Part shown: positions 49,210-59,362 of the stretch, piece by piece | Layout: each line of letters opens with the position of its first letter | Numbering within the stretch: the stretch's first letter is position 1 | Assembly: GCF_000196735.1 (NCBI RefSeq) | Contig: NC_014551.1 | Span: forward strand, 3,033,001-3,097,000 | Direction: 5' to 3' | DNA: 64,000 nucleotides | DNA from: Bacillus amyloliquefaciens DSM 7 = ATCC 23350 | Lineage (GTDB): Bacteria; Bacillota; Bacilli; Bacillales; Bacillaceae | Translations under genes and position numbers: made by a program | The notes under the pieces: generated by a model | Seen by the model: only the letters and a program-made list of their open reading frames with translations | Databases searched by the model: none | Told to the model about the DNA's origin: nothing

Positions 49210-49971
49210 ATGAAACTAACAGGAAATACAATACTGATTACAGGCGGAAATGCCGGGATAGGATTGGCTTTCGCAGCACGCTTTGTCAAAGCGGGAAATA
49301 AAGTCATCATTACCGGACGTCGTGAACATGCTCTTCAAAAAGCAAAAGAAAAATGTCCGGAACTTATTACCTATGTCAGTGATTTGAGCATTCCATCTGA
49401 ACGTGTATCATTGTTTGATTGGGTGACAGAGAACCATCCGGAAGTGAATGTGCTAGTGAACAACGCGGGGATTCAGCAGCGGTTTCATGTATTAAAAGCA
49501 GATGCGAAGGACAATTGGGATTATTTTAATAAAGAAATCACCACGAACATTGAAGCTCCCTTCCATCTGTCTATGCTGTTCGCCCCGGTTTTTGCCGGAA
49601 AAGAAAATGCGGCTGTCATTAACGTCACATCCGGATTAGCTTTTACACCGCTTGCCATTGCTCCGATCTATTCAGCAACGAAAGCGGCACTTCATTCATT
49701 TACGATGAGTCTGAGACATCAGCTTTCTGATTCATCTGTAGAAGTTATTGAAGTTGCGCCTCCGGCAGTGAATACGGATTTAGGAGGAGCAGGACTGCAT
49801 ACTCAAGGAGAACCGCTAGATGAATTCGCTGATGGGATTTTTAAAGGACTTAAAGAGGGCAAACAAGAAATCGGTTATGGTTCTTCAGTGGAACGGCTGC
49901 GCATGTCACGGGATCAAGCTGATGAGCACGTGGAAAATATGTACAATGCAATGAAACATACAATTGAATAA
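49210..49971 (+). CDS. SDR-family oxidoreductase (DltE-like)
   Basis: 253 residues. The start MKLTGNTILITGGNAGIGLA holds the NAD(P)-binding TGGNAGIG motif, NVLVNNAGIQ follows near residue 82, and VINVTSGLAFTPLAIAPIYSATKAALHSF contains the catalytic Ser, Tyr and Lys. It resembles DltE/YdfG-type short-chain dehydrogenases; the substrate is unknown. AGAGG lies seven bases before ATG 49210. It is not part of the conserved B. subtilis order as I recall it, so it belongs to the accessory segment. A terminator follows. Confidence 0.87.
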   Translation: MKLTGNTILITGGNAGIGLAFAARFVKAGNKVIITGRREHALQKAKEKCPELITYVSDLSIPSERVSLFDWVTENHPEVNVLVNNAGIQQRFHVLKADAKDNWDYFNKEITTNIEAPFHLSMLFAPVFAGKENAAVINVTSGLAFTPLAIAPIYSATKAALHSFTMSLRHQLSDSSVEVIEVAPPAVNTDLGGAGLHTQGEPLDEFADGIFKGLKEGKQEIGYGSSVERLRMSRDQADEHVENMYNAMKHTIE

Positions 49972-49989
49972 CATCTTTGAAAAAAGTGA

Positions 49990-50017
49990 AACCCGCTCAA
50001 CAGAAGCGGGTTTTTTT
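49990..50017 (+). terminator. Terminator of the SDR gene
   Basis: ACCCGCT (49991-49997) pairs with AGCGGGT (50005-50011) and is followed by TTTTTTT. Confidence 0.9.
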
Positions 50018-50146
50018 ATTAAACAGAATGGACTGCCCCGCAACTATCCGCCATATTTGATTTTCCGCTATAATAAAAACGCCTTCCTTAACGACGGTGT
50101 AAGTTCCATCGAAAAGAAAGACGTCATCACTAATCCTATGAATCCC

Positions 50147-50509
50147 TTAGCACTCTTCCGGCGTACCGGCATTTTTGGCCGTGCGGAAAGAAGAACCGCA
50201 GCCGCAGGAAGCGATTGCATTCGGATTGTCAATGGTGAAACCGCCGCCCATCATGGACTGCTTGAAGTCAATGATGGTGCCGTTCATAATATCAAGGCTT
50301 TCGCTGTCGACCAGAACGTTGATGCCGTGCTGCTCGAACAAGCTGTCTTTTTCGCCTTTTTCATGCTCAAAACCCATTCCGTAAGACAGGCCGCTGCAGC
50401 CGCCGCCTTTTACGCCTACACGGAGAAACGCGTTTTCTTCTTCGTGCTCTTTCATCATATCTTTTATGTGCAAAGCCGCTGCTTCAGTAATTGTTACGGG
50501 AACACTCAT
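50147..50509 (-). CDS. yutM: A-type iron-sulfur carrier protein YutM
   Basis: 120 residues of the IscA/ErpA/HesB family. The three conserved Cys are in KGGGCSGLSYGM (about residue 38) and SCGCGSSF (about residues 102 and 104). It carries or delivers Fe-S clusters in the cytoplasm. A run MMGGGFTIDNPNA is family-typical. AAAAAGGAGG precedes ATG 50509. The C-terminus carries an extra Cys (EEC). It stands alone but near the other Fe-S gene yutI. Confidence 0.92.
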   Translation of the reverse strand: MSVPVTITEAAALHIKDMMKEHEEENAFLRVGVKGGGCSGLSYGMGFEHEKGEKDSLFEQHGINVLVDSESLDIMNGTIIDFKQSMMGGGFTIDNPNAIASCGCGSSFRTAKNAGTPEEC

Positions 50510-50583
50510 GGTATGGCCTCCTTTTTAAAACGAATGCTGTTATCTATTATAAACATGAAAGACCCAATTCTCAAACGAGCTGT

Positions 50584-51438
50584 TTACAAATAATAGACGC
50601 CGCTGCATACGGTTTCGGCGGGGCCTGTCATCAGCACATGCCCGTTGTCCTGCCAATTAATCACAAGGTCGCCGCCGGCTAAATGAACGGTGATATCCCG
50701 GTTTCGTTCGGAAACACCGTTCAATACGGATGCGACAGCCGCCGCACAGGCGCCTGTTCCGCAAGCCTGTGTAATGCCGGAGCCGCGTTCCCATACGCGG
50801 AAATGCAGTTCATCGGCGCTGACGGTTTCCACAAACTCGACATTGATGCCTTCCGGGAATCTCGGGTCTTTTTCAATGACGGGGCCGAGCGTTGTAAGAG
50901 GCGCTTGGCTGATATCGGCAACCGGAAAGACAATATGGGGATTTCCCATTGATACGGCTGTTCCTGAAAGCTCCGTCTCTCCAAAAACAAAGGTTTCATT
51001 GATCGTCCGTTCATCTTCATTGCCGAGCATCGGCAGCTCCTTTTTGGTCAGGCGCGGTTCACCCATATCGACGGCAACTTCACTCACAATTCCGTTGTCT
51101 ACAGTAATGTCTGCTTTTACAAGGCCTGAGAGCGTTTCAATGAAAAAGGACGTTTCTTCTGTCAGCTTATGTTCGTATGCGTACTTTGCCACACAGCGAA
51201 GGCCGTTGCCGCAATTTTTTCCTTCTGAGCCGTCATTATTAAAAATCCGCATTTTGACAGGCGCTTTTTCTGACGGACAGATGAGGATCATTCCGTCAGA
51301 GCCGATACCCGTATAAACGCTGGACACTTTAACGGCAATCTCAGCCAGCCGTTCTTCCGGCAGCTGTTCTTCAAATTGGTTTACATATATATAACTGTTT
51401 CCAAGACCGTGCATCTTGGTAAAACGGAATGAATTCAT
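50584..51438 (-). CDS. dapF: Diaminopimelate epimerase
   Basis: 284 residues, starting [20 protein letters not shown]. The two catalytic Cys are in [15 protein letters not shown] (about residue 77) and [16 protein letters not shown] (about residue 222). It converts LL- to meso-diaminopimelate for lysine and peptidoglycan synthesis. ATG 51438 has GGAGGCCG upstream and gives the B. subtilis length. It is the only lysine-pathway gene in the window. Confidence 0.95.
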   Translation of the reverse strand: MNSFRFTKMHGLGNSYIYVNQFEEQLPEERLAEIAVKVSSVYTGIGSDGMILICPSEKAPVKMRIFNNDGSEGKNCGNGLRCVAKYAYEHKLTEETSFFIETLSGLVKADITVDNGIVSEVAVDMGEPRLTKKELPMLGNEDERTINETFVFGETELSGTAVSMGNPHIVFPVADISQAPLTTLGPVIEKDPRFPEGINVEFVETVSADELHFRVWERGSGITQACGTGACAAAVASVLNGVSERNRDITVHLAGGDLVINWQDNGHVLMTGPAETVCSGVYYL

Positions 51439-51523
51439 ATCGGCCTCCAACTTTTTTTCTTTTACTTAGTATAAAAGCTCTTCCCCTCGGACACAATACA
51501 AATATCCCCCGTTTTTCATACAT

Positions 51524-51553
51524 AAAAGCTCCCTGCATATGCAGGGAGCTTTT
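51524..51553 (-). terminator. Terminator of yutK
   Basis: AAAAGCTCCCTGCAT and its exact complement form a 30-base palindrome directly after yutK. Confidence 0.8.
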
Positions 51554-51558
51554 ATCGT

Positions 51559-52779
51559 TTACGAAATAAACATGCCGGCAATCGCCGCGCTGAGAAGGTT
51601 TGCGAGTGTTCCCGCAATAACCGCCCGTAACCCGAGACGCGCGATGTCCGAACGGCGGCTTGGGGCCAAACCGCCCAGTGTGCCGAGCATAATCGCAATC
51701 GAAGAGAAGTTGGCAAATCCGCACAGCGCAAAGCTGATAATCGTAGACGTTTTTTTAGAAAAGTCCGCAATATGAGGACCGAAGTTTGAATAAGCGACAA
51801 ACTCATTCAGCACAAGCTTTTGTCCGATATAGCTTCCCGCTCCGAGTGCTTCATGCCAAGGAACACCGATAACAAATGCGATCGGTGAAAACACGTAACC
51901 GAGAATGGATTCTAATGTAATATGTTTGAAACCGAACCAGCCGCCGATTCCGCCGAGAATTCCGTTCAATACGGCGATGAGAGCGACAAACGCAAGCAGC
52001 ATGGCGCCGACATTTAAAGCAATCTGAAGGCCTGTGGACGCGCCTTTTGCCGCAGCATCAATCACATTAGCGGCGCCTTCGCCTTCTTCGTCCATATTAA
52101 AATCACCTTTTATCGTCTGCGTTTTTTCCGTTTCCGGTATTAATATTTTTCCGAAGACAAGACCGGCGGGAGCCGCCATAAAGCTGGCCGCCAGCAAGTA
52201 TTCGATCGGAATGCCTAACAGGGCGTAACCGAAAAGCGTCGAACCCGCTACAGCCGAAAGGCCGCTCGTCATAATCGTAAACAGCTCGGAGCGGGTCAAT
52301 CCCGCAATCAGCGGTTTAATGGCAAGCGGTGATTCAGACTGTCCGACAAAAATATTCGCAGCCGCCGCAAGCGATTCCGTTCTGCTTGTCCCAAGAAGCT
52401 TTGAGAGTCCGCCGCCGATGACGCGAAAAATAAGCTGCATAATTTTCAGGTGATACAAAACGGCAATCAGCGCTGAGAAAAAGATAATGACCGGCAGAAC
52501 GCTCAGCGCAAAAGCCGGGCTGCTGCCCACTTTTAACAGCGGTCCAAAAATAAAGCTGATGCCTTCGTTCGCATAATCAATGAGAAGCTGCACACGGCTT
52601 GAGAACCATAAAAATACGGCCCGGCCGGCATCCCACTTTAATACGATGAATCCGAAGGCCATTTGTAAACATAAACCGACAATAACGGTTCGCAGGTTAA
52701 TTTTGCTTTTCTTTTCTGACAACAAAAAAGCAATGGCTAATATAGCCGCTGCCCCGAGCAGCCCCCAAACGATATTCAA
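51559..52779 (-). CDS. yutK: Concentrative nucleoside transporter YutK (NupC family)
   Basis: About 406 residues, with eight or more helices. Family blocks are [23 protein letters not shown], where the loop binds the nucleoside, and [19 protein letters not shown] and the C-terminal [20 protein letters not shown]. It imports nucleosides with H+ or Na+. I prefer TTG 52779 ([13 protein letters not shown]), because GAGGTG lies six bases upstream; the in-frame GTG at 52788 overlaps that site. Confidence 0.9.
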   Translation of the reverse strand: MNIVWGLLGAAAILAIAFLLSEKKSKINLRTVIVGLCLQMAFGFIVLKWDAGRAVFLWFSSRVQLLIDYANEGISFIFGPLLKVGSSPAFALSVLPVIIFFSALIAVLYHLKIMQLIFRVIGGGLSKLLGTSRTESLAAAANIFVGQSESPLAIKPLIAGLTRSELFTIMTSGLSAVAGSTLFGYALLGIPIEYLLAASFMAAPAGLVFGKILIPETEKTQTIKGDFNMDEEGEGAANVIDAAAKGASTGLQIALNVGAMLLAFVALIAVLNGILGGIGGWFGFKHITLESILGYVFSPIAFVIGVPWHEALGAGSYIGQKLVLNEFVAYSNFGPHIADFSKKTSTIISFALCGFANFSSIAIMLGTLGGLAPSRRSDIARLGLRAVIAGTLANLLSAAIAGMFIS

Positions 52780-52884
52780 TGAATACACCTCTAAAATTTT
52801 ATTTAAAAAAAGTCTTTATTAAGATAACAATATTTATTTTTGCTGTCTACAAATTTTTTATTTTGCCGAAACCCGGGGCGCTAT

Positions 52885-52911
52885 AAAAAAGAGACCCCGT
52901 TCGGAGCCTCT
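52885..52911 (-). terminator. Terminator of yuzB
   Basis: On the minus strand, GAGGCTCC pairs with GGGGTCTC using two G-U pairs and is followed by six T. Confidence 0.7.
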
Positions 52912-52913
52912 GA

Positions 52914-53150
52914 TTAAAACATCGGATTTTCTTCTATGAATGTATATATGTTGTCAACCAGTTCAGCAGGCGTGTCTCCCGTGACCACTTCGCCGTTAAC
53001 CAGGGCGAACAGGGATTCCATGCATTTCCCGCAATAGCTTAAACAGCCGTATTCAAGCACGTCCAGATTCGTGTCCTTCTCCAATATCTCCCGTGCTTGT
53101 TGGGAACCGCGCGCTAAATTGCTGACACAGAATTCAATCATCGGATTCAT
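52914..53150 (-). CDS. yuzB: YuzB, DUF1450 family protein
   Basis: 78 residues: [20 protein letters not shown], then a Cys cluster [20 protein letters not shown] (about residues 35-55). The four Cys recall thioredoxin-like ferredoxin proteins and could bind a metal or cluster. Function unknown. It diverges from yutJ and neighbours several Fe-S genes, which hints at a redox or cluster role without proving it. Confidence 0.82.
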   Translation of the reverse strand: MNPMIEFCVSNLARGSQQAREILEKDTNLDVLEYGCLSYCGKCMESLFALVNGEVVTGDTPAELVDNIYTFIEENPMF

Positions 53151-53416
53151 GCGGTTTCACCTCACATATGTACCTTATCCTAACGGAATTTCCTCTATTC
53201 GTCAAAGATCAGATTTCACGCTCAATGTTATCGTAACATATTAATTCAGGGTAAAGGTTTTACTATTACGTATTTTCTGGTCAATTTGTAGGTTATTTTA
53301 AAACTATTATTGTGGTTTTAGATCAAATTCGATATAATTCTAGATGTTATTTTACATAGTTCGTTATTTTGTAACAACATTGACTACCATATTTTTCGGG
53401 CAAAAGGGGAATCATT

Positions 53417-54484
53417 ATGAAAAAATTGGTCTTGATCGGCGGGGGTTACGGGAACATGCGGGTGCTGCACCGTTTATTGCCGAACCAGCTTCCGTCAGAT
53501 ATATCCATCACGCTGATTGACAGAAACCCGTATCACTGCTTAAAAACAGAATATTATGCGCTCGCTGCCGGCACGATTTCTGATCATCATATCAGGGTGT
53601 CCTTTCCTGAGCATCCGAGTCTGGATGTTCAATACGGTGAGGTGGCTTCCGTTGACACGAAAAACAAACAAGTTCTGTTTCATGACCGCGAACCGATTTC
53701 TTACGATGACGCGGTGATCGGACTGGGCTGCGAGGATAAGTATCATAACGTGCCCGGCGCGCCGGAACATACTTACAGCATTCAGACCATTGATCAGTCA
53801 CGCGAAGCCTATCAAAAGCTGAACAACCTCGGCGCCAATGCATCTGTCGCTATTGTCGGAGCGGGATTAAGCGGCGTGGAGCTTGCCAGTGAATTAAGAG
53901 AAAGCCGTGACGATCTGAAGATTATTTTATTTGACCGGGGCGAGCTGATTTTATCAAGCTTTCCGAAAAGGCTCAGCAAGTACGTTCAGAAGTGGTTTGA
54001 AGAACACGGTGTCACCATTATCAATAATGCGAATATTACAAAAGTGGAAGACGGCATCGTTTATAATCATGATGAAGCAATATCGGCCGATGCCGTCGTG
54101 TGGACGGCGGGAATTCAGCCGAATAAAGCCGTCAGAGAACTGGACGCTGAGAAAGATCCGCAAGGCCGCATCGTTTTAACACCGTATCATAACCTTCCGG
54201 GAGATGAACATGTTTATGTCGTTGGTGACTGCGCAAGCCTTCCGCATGCGCCGAGCGCCCAGCTGGCTGAAGCGCAAGCTGAACAAATTGTGCAGATCCT
54301 CCTGAAACGATGGAACAATGAAGAGCTGCCGGAAACAATGCCGCAATTTAAGCTGAAAGGCGTTCTCGGCTCACTCGGAAAAAAAGCGGGATTTGGTCTT
54401 GTCAACGACCGTCCGCTGATCGGGCGTGTGCCCCGCCTGTTAAAATCTGGCCTTTTATGGATGTACAAGCATCATAACGGCTGA
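53417..54484 (+). CDS. yutJ: NADH dehydrogenase-like protein YutJ
   Basis: 355 residues. The FAD-binding KKLVLIGGGYGNMRVLHRLL is at the N-terminus, the NAD-binding ASVAIVGAGLSGVELASELR near residue 152, and HVYVVGDCASLPHAPSAQLAEAQ later contacts FAD. It is related to NDH-2 but shorter than YumB, and ends LLKSGLLWMYKHHNG, so membrane attachment by the usual C-terminal region is uncertain. AAAAGGGGAATC precedes the ATG. It has its own terminator. Confidence 0.88.
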   Translation: MKKLVLIGGGYGNMRVLHRLLPNQLPSDISITLIDRNPYHCLKTEYYALAAGTISDHHIRVSFPEHPSLDVQYGEVASVDTKNKQVLFHDREPISYDDAVIGLGCEDKYHNVPGAPEHTYSIQTIDQSREAYQKLNNLGANASVAIVGAGLSGVELASELRESRDDLKIILFDRGELILSSFPKRLSKYVQKWFEEHGVTIINNANITKVEDGIVYNHDEAISADAVVWTAGIQPNKAVRELDAEKDPQGRIVLTPYHNLPGDEHVYVVGDCASLPHAPSAQLAEAQAEQIVQILLKRWNNEELPETMPQFKLKGVLGSLGKKAGFGLVNDRPLIGRVPRLLKSGLLWMYKHHNG

Positions 54485-54490
54485 TAAAAG

Positions 54491-54515
54491 AAAGCCGCTG
54501 ATTGCGATCAGCGGC
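54491..54515. terminator. Terminator between yutJ and yuzD
   Basis: GCCGCTGAT (54494-54502) pairs with ATCAGCGGC (54507-54515) around TGCG, with short T runs on both sides. Confidence 0.75.
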
Positions 54516-54520
54516 CAATT

Positions 54521-54847
54521 TTATGAGCCCGCAACATAGCCGCGCTTTTCCATTTCTTCATATATATCTTTTAAATGCGGATTCCCTTCCCCTACAATGA
54601 CATCTTCCACCAGCACAAGCGGATAGAAAAATTCATCGTTTCTGATTCGCTCCGCAAGTTCTTCTGTGTCCTTTTGCCGGGGCGGTGTGTCAATATCAAT
54701 GTACCGCATGTTAAAAGGCTGCTCCGGATATTTCCGTTTCAGCGCCGCCTCCAGCCATTCAAATGTATCTTTGGCGCTCGGCATATTTACACAGCTTGTA
54801 CAGAGCGTTTCAGCGCCGTAAACACTGAGTGTAACCGGCTTTGTCAT
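54521..54847 (-). CDS. yuzD: YuzD, DUF1462 family protein
   Basis: 108 residues starting MTKPVTLSVYGAETLCTSCV, with a thioredoxin-like arrangement: a CxxC motif (CTSC) near residue 16 and a VLVEDVIVGEGNPHLKDIYEE end. It looks like a glutaredoxin/thioredoxin-fold protein, DUF1462. AGGGGATGATAAAC precedes ATG 54847. It diverges from the NifU-domain gene yutI, so a part in Fe-S or redox chemistry is plausible but not shown. Confidence 0.83.
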   Translation of the reverse strand: MTKPVTLSVYGAETLCTSCVNMPSAKDTFEWLEAALKRKYPEQPFNMRYIDIDTPPRQKDTEELAERIRNDEFFYPLVLVEDVIVGEGNPHLKDIYEEMEKRGYVAGS

Positions 54848-55025
54848 GTTTATCATCCCCTTTACACCAGTATACAAAGGACGGGGCTTCTTTTGTATAA
54901 AAAACGGTTTTTATGTTCAAGTTTAAATATGCTATAATGGAGAAAGCAGCTTTGCAAACCAAACATTAGATTTTTACCGTTACTGTGAATATAATGGTTT
55001 TATGTATATGAAAGGAGCGAATCTC

Positions 55026-55262
55026 ATGACTGAGGTTGAAATGAAAGAGCAAGTACAGGAAGTATTGGATAAATTACGCCCGTTTCTGCTTCGTGACGGC
55101 GGTGACTGTGAGCTTGTTGACATAGACGAAGGCATTGTAAAGCTTCGCCTCCTTGGCGCGTGCGGCAGCTGCCCAAGTTCAACGATTACGCTGAAAGCCG
55201 GAATCGAACGCGCCCTTCTTGAAGAAGTGCCGGGTGTCGTTGAAGTAGAACAAGTATTTTAA
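55026..55262 (+). CDS. yutI: NifU C-terminal domain iron-sulfur protein YutI
   Basis: 78 residues, [20 protein letters not shown] followed by [13 protein letters not shown] and [20 protein letters not shown]. The CGSC pair is the cluster-binding site of Nfu-type proteins. It serves as an Fe-S carrier or scaffold. AAAGGAG lies eight bases before ATG 55026. An earlier in-frame ATG at 55002 has weaker support. It is close to yutM, another Fe-S carrier gene. Confidence 0.92.
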   Translation: MTEVEMKEQVQEVLDKLRPFLLRDGGDCELVDIDEGIVKLRLLGACGSCPSSTITLKAGIERALLEEVPGVVEVEQVF

Positions 55263-55266
55263 TTAT

Positions 55267-55297
55267 AAAACCAGGCTGAATACAGCCTGGTTTTTTA
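55267..55297. terminator. Bidirectional terminator between yutI and yuxL
   Basis: AAAACCAGGCTG pairs with CAGCCTGGTTTT around a short loop, with T runs on both strands. Confidence 0.9.
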
Positions 55298-57276
55298 TTT
55301 TTGCAAATAGTCATCAAACCATGAACGGATATAACGGATGCGTTTCATCCGCTGTTCCGGATGGCCGCTTCTCGACAGCTCGTGCGTGGCTTTCGGAAAC
55401 CGGATGAACGCCGTCGTTTTGTTTAGTTTCTTCAATGCGGTAAAGAGCTGCTCGGCCTGCTCTATCGGACAGCGGTCATCGCGTTCACCGTGCAGGATCA
55501 GAAGCGGTGTCGAAACGCGGGACGCATATTTGACAGGTGAACGATCCCAAAGCTTATCCGCTTCCTCAAACAGATCATGCCCAAGCTGCCAGTCAGTGAA
55601 AAAGAAGCCGATATCACTGACACCGTGGAAACTGAACCAATTAGAGATGGAACGCTGTGTGACGGCTGCTTTAAAACGGCCGGTCTGTCCCACAATCCAA
55701 TTGGTCATAAACCCTCCGTAGCTTCCGCCCGTCACACCGAGACGGCCGCTGTCAATAAACGGATACGCCTGAATGGCCTCATCCACCGCCTGCATGACAT
55801 CACGGTAATCTCCGCCCCCGTAATCCCCTCTGACACGATTGACGAAATCCTGCCCATAGCCGTGGCTTCCTCTCGGGTTGACATACACGACGGCATATCC
55901 TTGTGCGGCCAGTACTTGGAATTCGTGAAAATACGTATGGCCGTACATCATGTGAGGCCCGCCGTGTATGTATAAAATGAGCGGATATGTTTGATCCTCT
56001 TCAAAAGCTGCGGGCTTCAAAAACCAGCCATGCACCGTCAGTCCGTCCTGTGTTTCATATTGCATCTTTTCCGGCACGGATATGATATGTTCCTCCGCAA
56101 ACCGATCATTGTTGTTTGTCAATTGCTTCTCTTCCCCATCTTCAAGCGAAATGCTGTAAAGCTCAGAAGGCCGTTCGGGTTTGACAATTACGGCGATACA
56201 GCTTTTCTGATCCGGATGAAAAGCAAAACCGTTCACGTACTCTTCTTCTAATCGGATCGGATATACGAGGCCGTCAATCGAGATATAATAAATCCCGGTG
56301 CTTCCCTGCTCGCTGCCGAGGACGTAAAATCCCTGTCCGTCGTTTGTCCATACCGGCCGGGGCGTCACTCCTCCTATAAGTGAATCCGCAATAAGCGCAT
56401 CGCTCAAATGAACATCCAGCATGTCGGTCAGACAGGACAGCCGCTCATTTTTCACGTCGTACAGCCACGCTTTTACTAAAGTAGCATTGCGAAATTCATT
56501 CTCATGGCCCAGCAACGCGATATAAGAGCCGTCCGGTGAAAACACGCAGGAACCGAAAGAACCGCTGTGCGGCGTAATCTGTTTGAGATCTCCGTCCGCC
56601 AGATTCATCAGATAGACATCCCTCGGCTTTCCGGCATCACCCGGCTCGCATAAATTGGCGGTAAACGCAAGCTGCTTTCCGTCCGGTGAAAAGGCTGCGT
56701 CAAAATGATCCGCTTCATGATCCGTCAGCTGCTGAATCTCCCCCGTTTCAAGATGAATCAGCACAAGCTGTGTCCAGCTTCCGTTCAGCAGGCCTTTCCC
56801 GTCACGTTTATATGTTAATGACTGAATGTTTACCGGCTCATATCGTCTTGCTTCTTTTTTTCTTTCTCATCGGCGCGCTCCGCTGATGTCAGACTGACGG
56901 ACACAAGCACGGATCTGCCGTCGGGAGCCCATATCGGATCTGCCACGCCCCAAGGAATATCAGCCGCCCGTTCCGCCTCTCCCCCGGCAGCGTCTATGAT
57001 GTACAGCTGGGGGACACCATCCTCTCTGTCAGAAACAAAGGCAAGGCGCCGTCCGTCAGGCGACCACCGCGGACTTGAATTTTTATTATCCCCGAATGTC
57101 CACGGGTTTGAGGTACCGGATTCTGTGTCATATACCATAATGGCTGATGAATAAGAGTCCCGTTTATCATTGACTTTTGTCCGGACGTACGCGGCCCGTC
57201 TGCCGTCAGGGGCATATTGGGGATCCGTCACGGATACGAGAGACGCAATGTCCTCCTCGGTTATGAGTTTTTTCAA
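55295..57276 (-). pseudogene. yuxL: S9-family acylaminoacyl peptidase YuxL, frameshifted
   Basis: The N-terminal frame starts at TTG 57276 (KKLITEEDIASLVSVTDPQY), with AAGGAGG eight bases upstream, and stops at 56830. The other frame continues EARRYEPVNIQSLTYKRDGK and on to the catalytic domain: GVTGGSYGGFMTNW with the Ser nucleophile, HGERDDRCPIEQ with Asp and ATHELSR with His. One extra base in the run of seven A (56855-56861) restores about 660 residues, close to B. subtilis YuxL (657). It is a cytoplasmic oligopeptidase. I cannot tell a true disruption from a consensus error. Confidence 0.88.
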
Positions 57277-57330
57277 TTGTTTCTCCTCCTTTTCTCTTTT
57301 ATTTCGCTTCCCTAAATAAAATTCCTTCTC

Positions 57331-57373
57331 CAGAAAAAGAAAGCGTCCTTCTCTTATGGGAAGAACGCTTTTT
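57331..57373 (-). terminator. Terminator of thrB
   Basis: An imperfect stem AAAGCGTCCTTC / GAAGAACGCTTT with one mismatch is followed on the minus strand by a T-rich run. Confidence 0.75.
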
Positions 57374-57377
57374 ACCA

Positions 57378-58307
57378 TTATACACTTTTGATCTGCTCTA
57401 AATGATTCCGTTCAATTATGCTTCCTTCTGACGGGACGGTAAGCGCTGCAATCTCGCAGTGCGGAAAATGTTGAGAAAGGTGTTTTCTCAGCTCTTCTCC
57501 CTTTCCTTTTGCAGTCAGGACAAGAATCGTCGGGCCCGCTCCGCTCAGCGCCGTCCCGTAAGCGCCTTTCATTTCGGCCGCATGCTCCACCTTCGAAAGC
57601 TCAGGAACAAGCATGGCACGGTACGGCTGATGCAGCATGTCTTTTCTCATCATTTTCCCCGCAAGCGCCCAGTCATTTGACATGATTGCGGCAACAAGGA
57701 GGTTGCTGACGGCGCTCGCTTTAACGGCGCGGCGATACGGCAGCTCTTTCGGGAGCACGTCTCTTGCGTCCCTTGTCAGAACTTCGTAAAACGGAATGAC
57801 TGCAACAACGTCGATATCCGCCTCGGCAACACGCACGATATGTGTTTCATCTTCTTCGTGGAGGCCGATCACAAGCCCTCCTGCGAGGGAAGCAGCGGCA
57901 TTATCAGGGTGCCCCTCTTCAAGACTGGCTAAGTGCAGCTTGTCGGCTTCTGACAGCTGCAGGCCGCATAATTCATCCGCAAGCTCAATAGCGGCGACGA
58001 TAGCGGCCGCGCTGCTGCCGAGTCCCCGCGCAAGGGGGATGTCACTCCATACTTTGACATGTACGGGAGGCAGCTCTTTCTGACAGCGGTCAGCCGTCCG
58101 TTTGGCGACCTGGTAGATGAGGTTGTCCGTTCCTTGAGGGATGCCCGCGACAGTTTCGGTTTCCGCCGAAAACTTCCATTCATCATGTCGGAAAACCGAT
58201 AGCTTCAAATATCTGCTGAGCGCCATCCCGACGGAATCAAACCCCGGTCCTAAGTTGGCGGTGCTTCCCGGAACCGTAATGGAAAACAGCATCTCCGCCT
58301 CATTCAT
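57378..58307 (-). CDS. thrB: Homoserine kinase
   Basis: 309 residues, GHMP kinase family. The start [20 protein letters not shown] leads to the ATP-binding [20 protein letters not shown] (about residues 90-110), and [11 protein letters not shown]-like sequence ([15 protein letters not shown]) lies near residue 265. It phosphorylates homoserine, the substrate of threonine synthase. ATG 58307 overlaps the thrC stop by four bases. It is the last gene of hom-thrC-thrB. Confidence 0.96.
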   Translation of the reverse strand: MNEAEMLFSITVPGSTANLGPGFDSVGMALSRYLKLSVFRHDEWKFSAETETVAGIPQGTDNLIYQVAKRTADRCQKELPPVHVKVWSDIPLARGLGSSAAAIVAAIELADELCGLQLSEADKLHLASLEEGHPDNAAASLAGGLVIGLHEEDETHIVRVAEADIDVVAVIPFYEVLTRDARDVLPKELPYRRAVKASAVSNLLVAAIMSNDWALAGKMMRKDMLHQPYRAMLVPELSKVEHAAEMKGAYGTALSGAGPTILVLTAKGKGEELRKHLSQHFPHCEIAALTVPSEGSIIERNHLEQIKSV

Positions 58308-59362
58308 ACACGCGCCGCTCCATTTAAGTATTCCAGAATATTGTCTTCATTCGTCGGCAGCGTGACCGGTTTTAATTCAGATACGTCTACAGCCGTGTTC
58401 GGATCTTTCAGGCCGTTGCCGGTCAAGACTGCGACAACCTTGCTTCCTTTTGGAATTTCACCGGATTTGACCTGTTTTAAAACGCCGGCGATGGATGCAC
58501 AGGAGCCCGGCTCGGCAAATACGCCTTCTTCACGGGCAATCAGCTGATAGGCATGAAGAATTTCTTCATCTGTGACCTCATCAATTTTTCCGGCTGATTC
58601 TTTTGCTGCGAGAACGGCTTTGTCCCAGCTGGCCGGGTTTCCGATCCGGATTGCCGTTGCAACGGTTTCAGGATTTTTAATGACCTCGCCGCGGACGATA
58701 GCTGCAGAACCTTCCGCCTCAAAGCCGCGCATCTTCGGAAGTCCGGTGCCGTTTTTCTCATGATATTCTTTGAACCCTTTCCAATAGGCCGTGATATTCC
58801 CTGCGTTTCCTACCGGGATCGCCAGAATGTCCGGCGCTCCGCCGAGCTGTTCGCATACTTCAAAGGCCGCTGTTTTTTGCCCTTCAATCCGGTAAGGGTT
58901 TACTGAATTCACTAATGCAATCGGAGCTTTTTCACAAATCGACCTGACGATGGCCAGCGCGTCGTCAAAGTTTCCGTCAATCGCGATGATTTCCGCTCCG
59001 TACATGACGGCCTGCGCAAGCTTTCCGAAGGCGATTTTCCCGTCCGGAATGATGACGATGCATTTCATGCCGGCTCTCGCCGCGTATGCCGCAGCCGCCG
59101 CAGAGGTGTTGCCCGTTGAGGCGCACATGATCGTGTCATTGCCTTCTTCTTTCGCTTTGGCGACCGCCATGACCATGCCGCGATCTTTAAAGGAGCCCGT
59201 CGGATTAACGCCCTCTGTCTTCACATGCAATTCAACTCCGAGCTTTTCAGAAAGCTTCGGAAGGTGAATGAGCGGCGTGTTGCCTTCATGCAATGTCAGA
59301 GCCGGCGTCTGATCCGTTACCGGCAGAAATTCTTTATATTGATGAATGAGTCCTTTCCACAT
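58304..59362 (-). CDS. thrC: Threonine synthase
   Basis: 352 residues. The PLP Lys is in [11 protein letters not shown] (about residue 59), [20 protein letters not shown] follows, and [15 protein letters not shown] binds the cofactor phosphate. It converts phosphohomoserine to threonine. ATG 59362 shares its first base region with the hom stop (TAATG), so the genes are coupled. The length matches B. subtilis ThrC. Confidence 0.96.
   Translation of the reverse strand: MWKGLIHQYKEFLPVTDQTPALTLHEGNTPLIHLPKLSEKLGVELHVKTEGVNPTGSFKDRGMVMAVAKAKEEGNDTIMCASTGNTSAAAAAYAARAGMKCIVIIPDGKIAFGKLAQAVMYGAEIIAIDGNFDDALAIVRSICEKAPIALVNSVNPYRIEGQKTAAFEVCEQLGGAPDILAIPVGNAGNITAYWKGFKEYHEKNGTGLPKMRGFEAEGSAAIVRGEVIKNPETVATAIRIGNPASWDKAVLAAKESAGKIDEVTDEEILHAYQLIAREEGVFAEPGSCASIAGVLKQVKSGEIPKGSKVVAVLTGNGLKDPNTAVDVSELKPVTLPTNEDNILEYLNGAARV

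Noticed and set aside
43888-49971. Prophage or transposon origin of the accessory segment
   Set aside because: No integrase, transposase, tRNA target or flanking repeats were seen.
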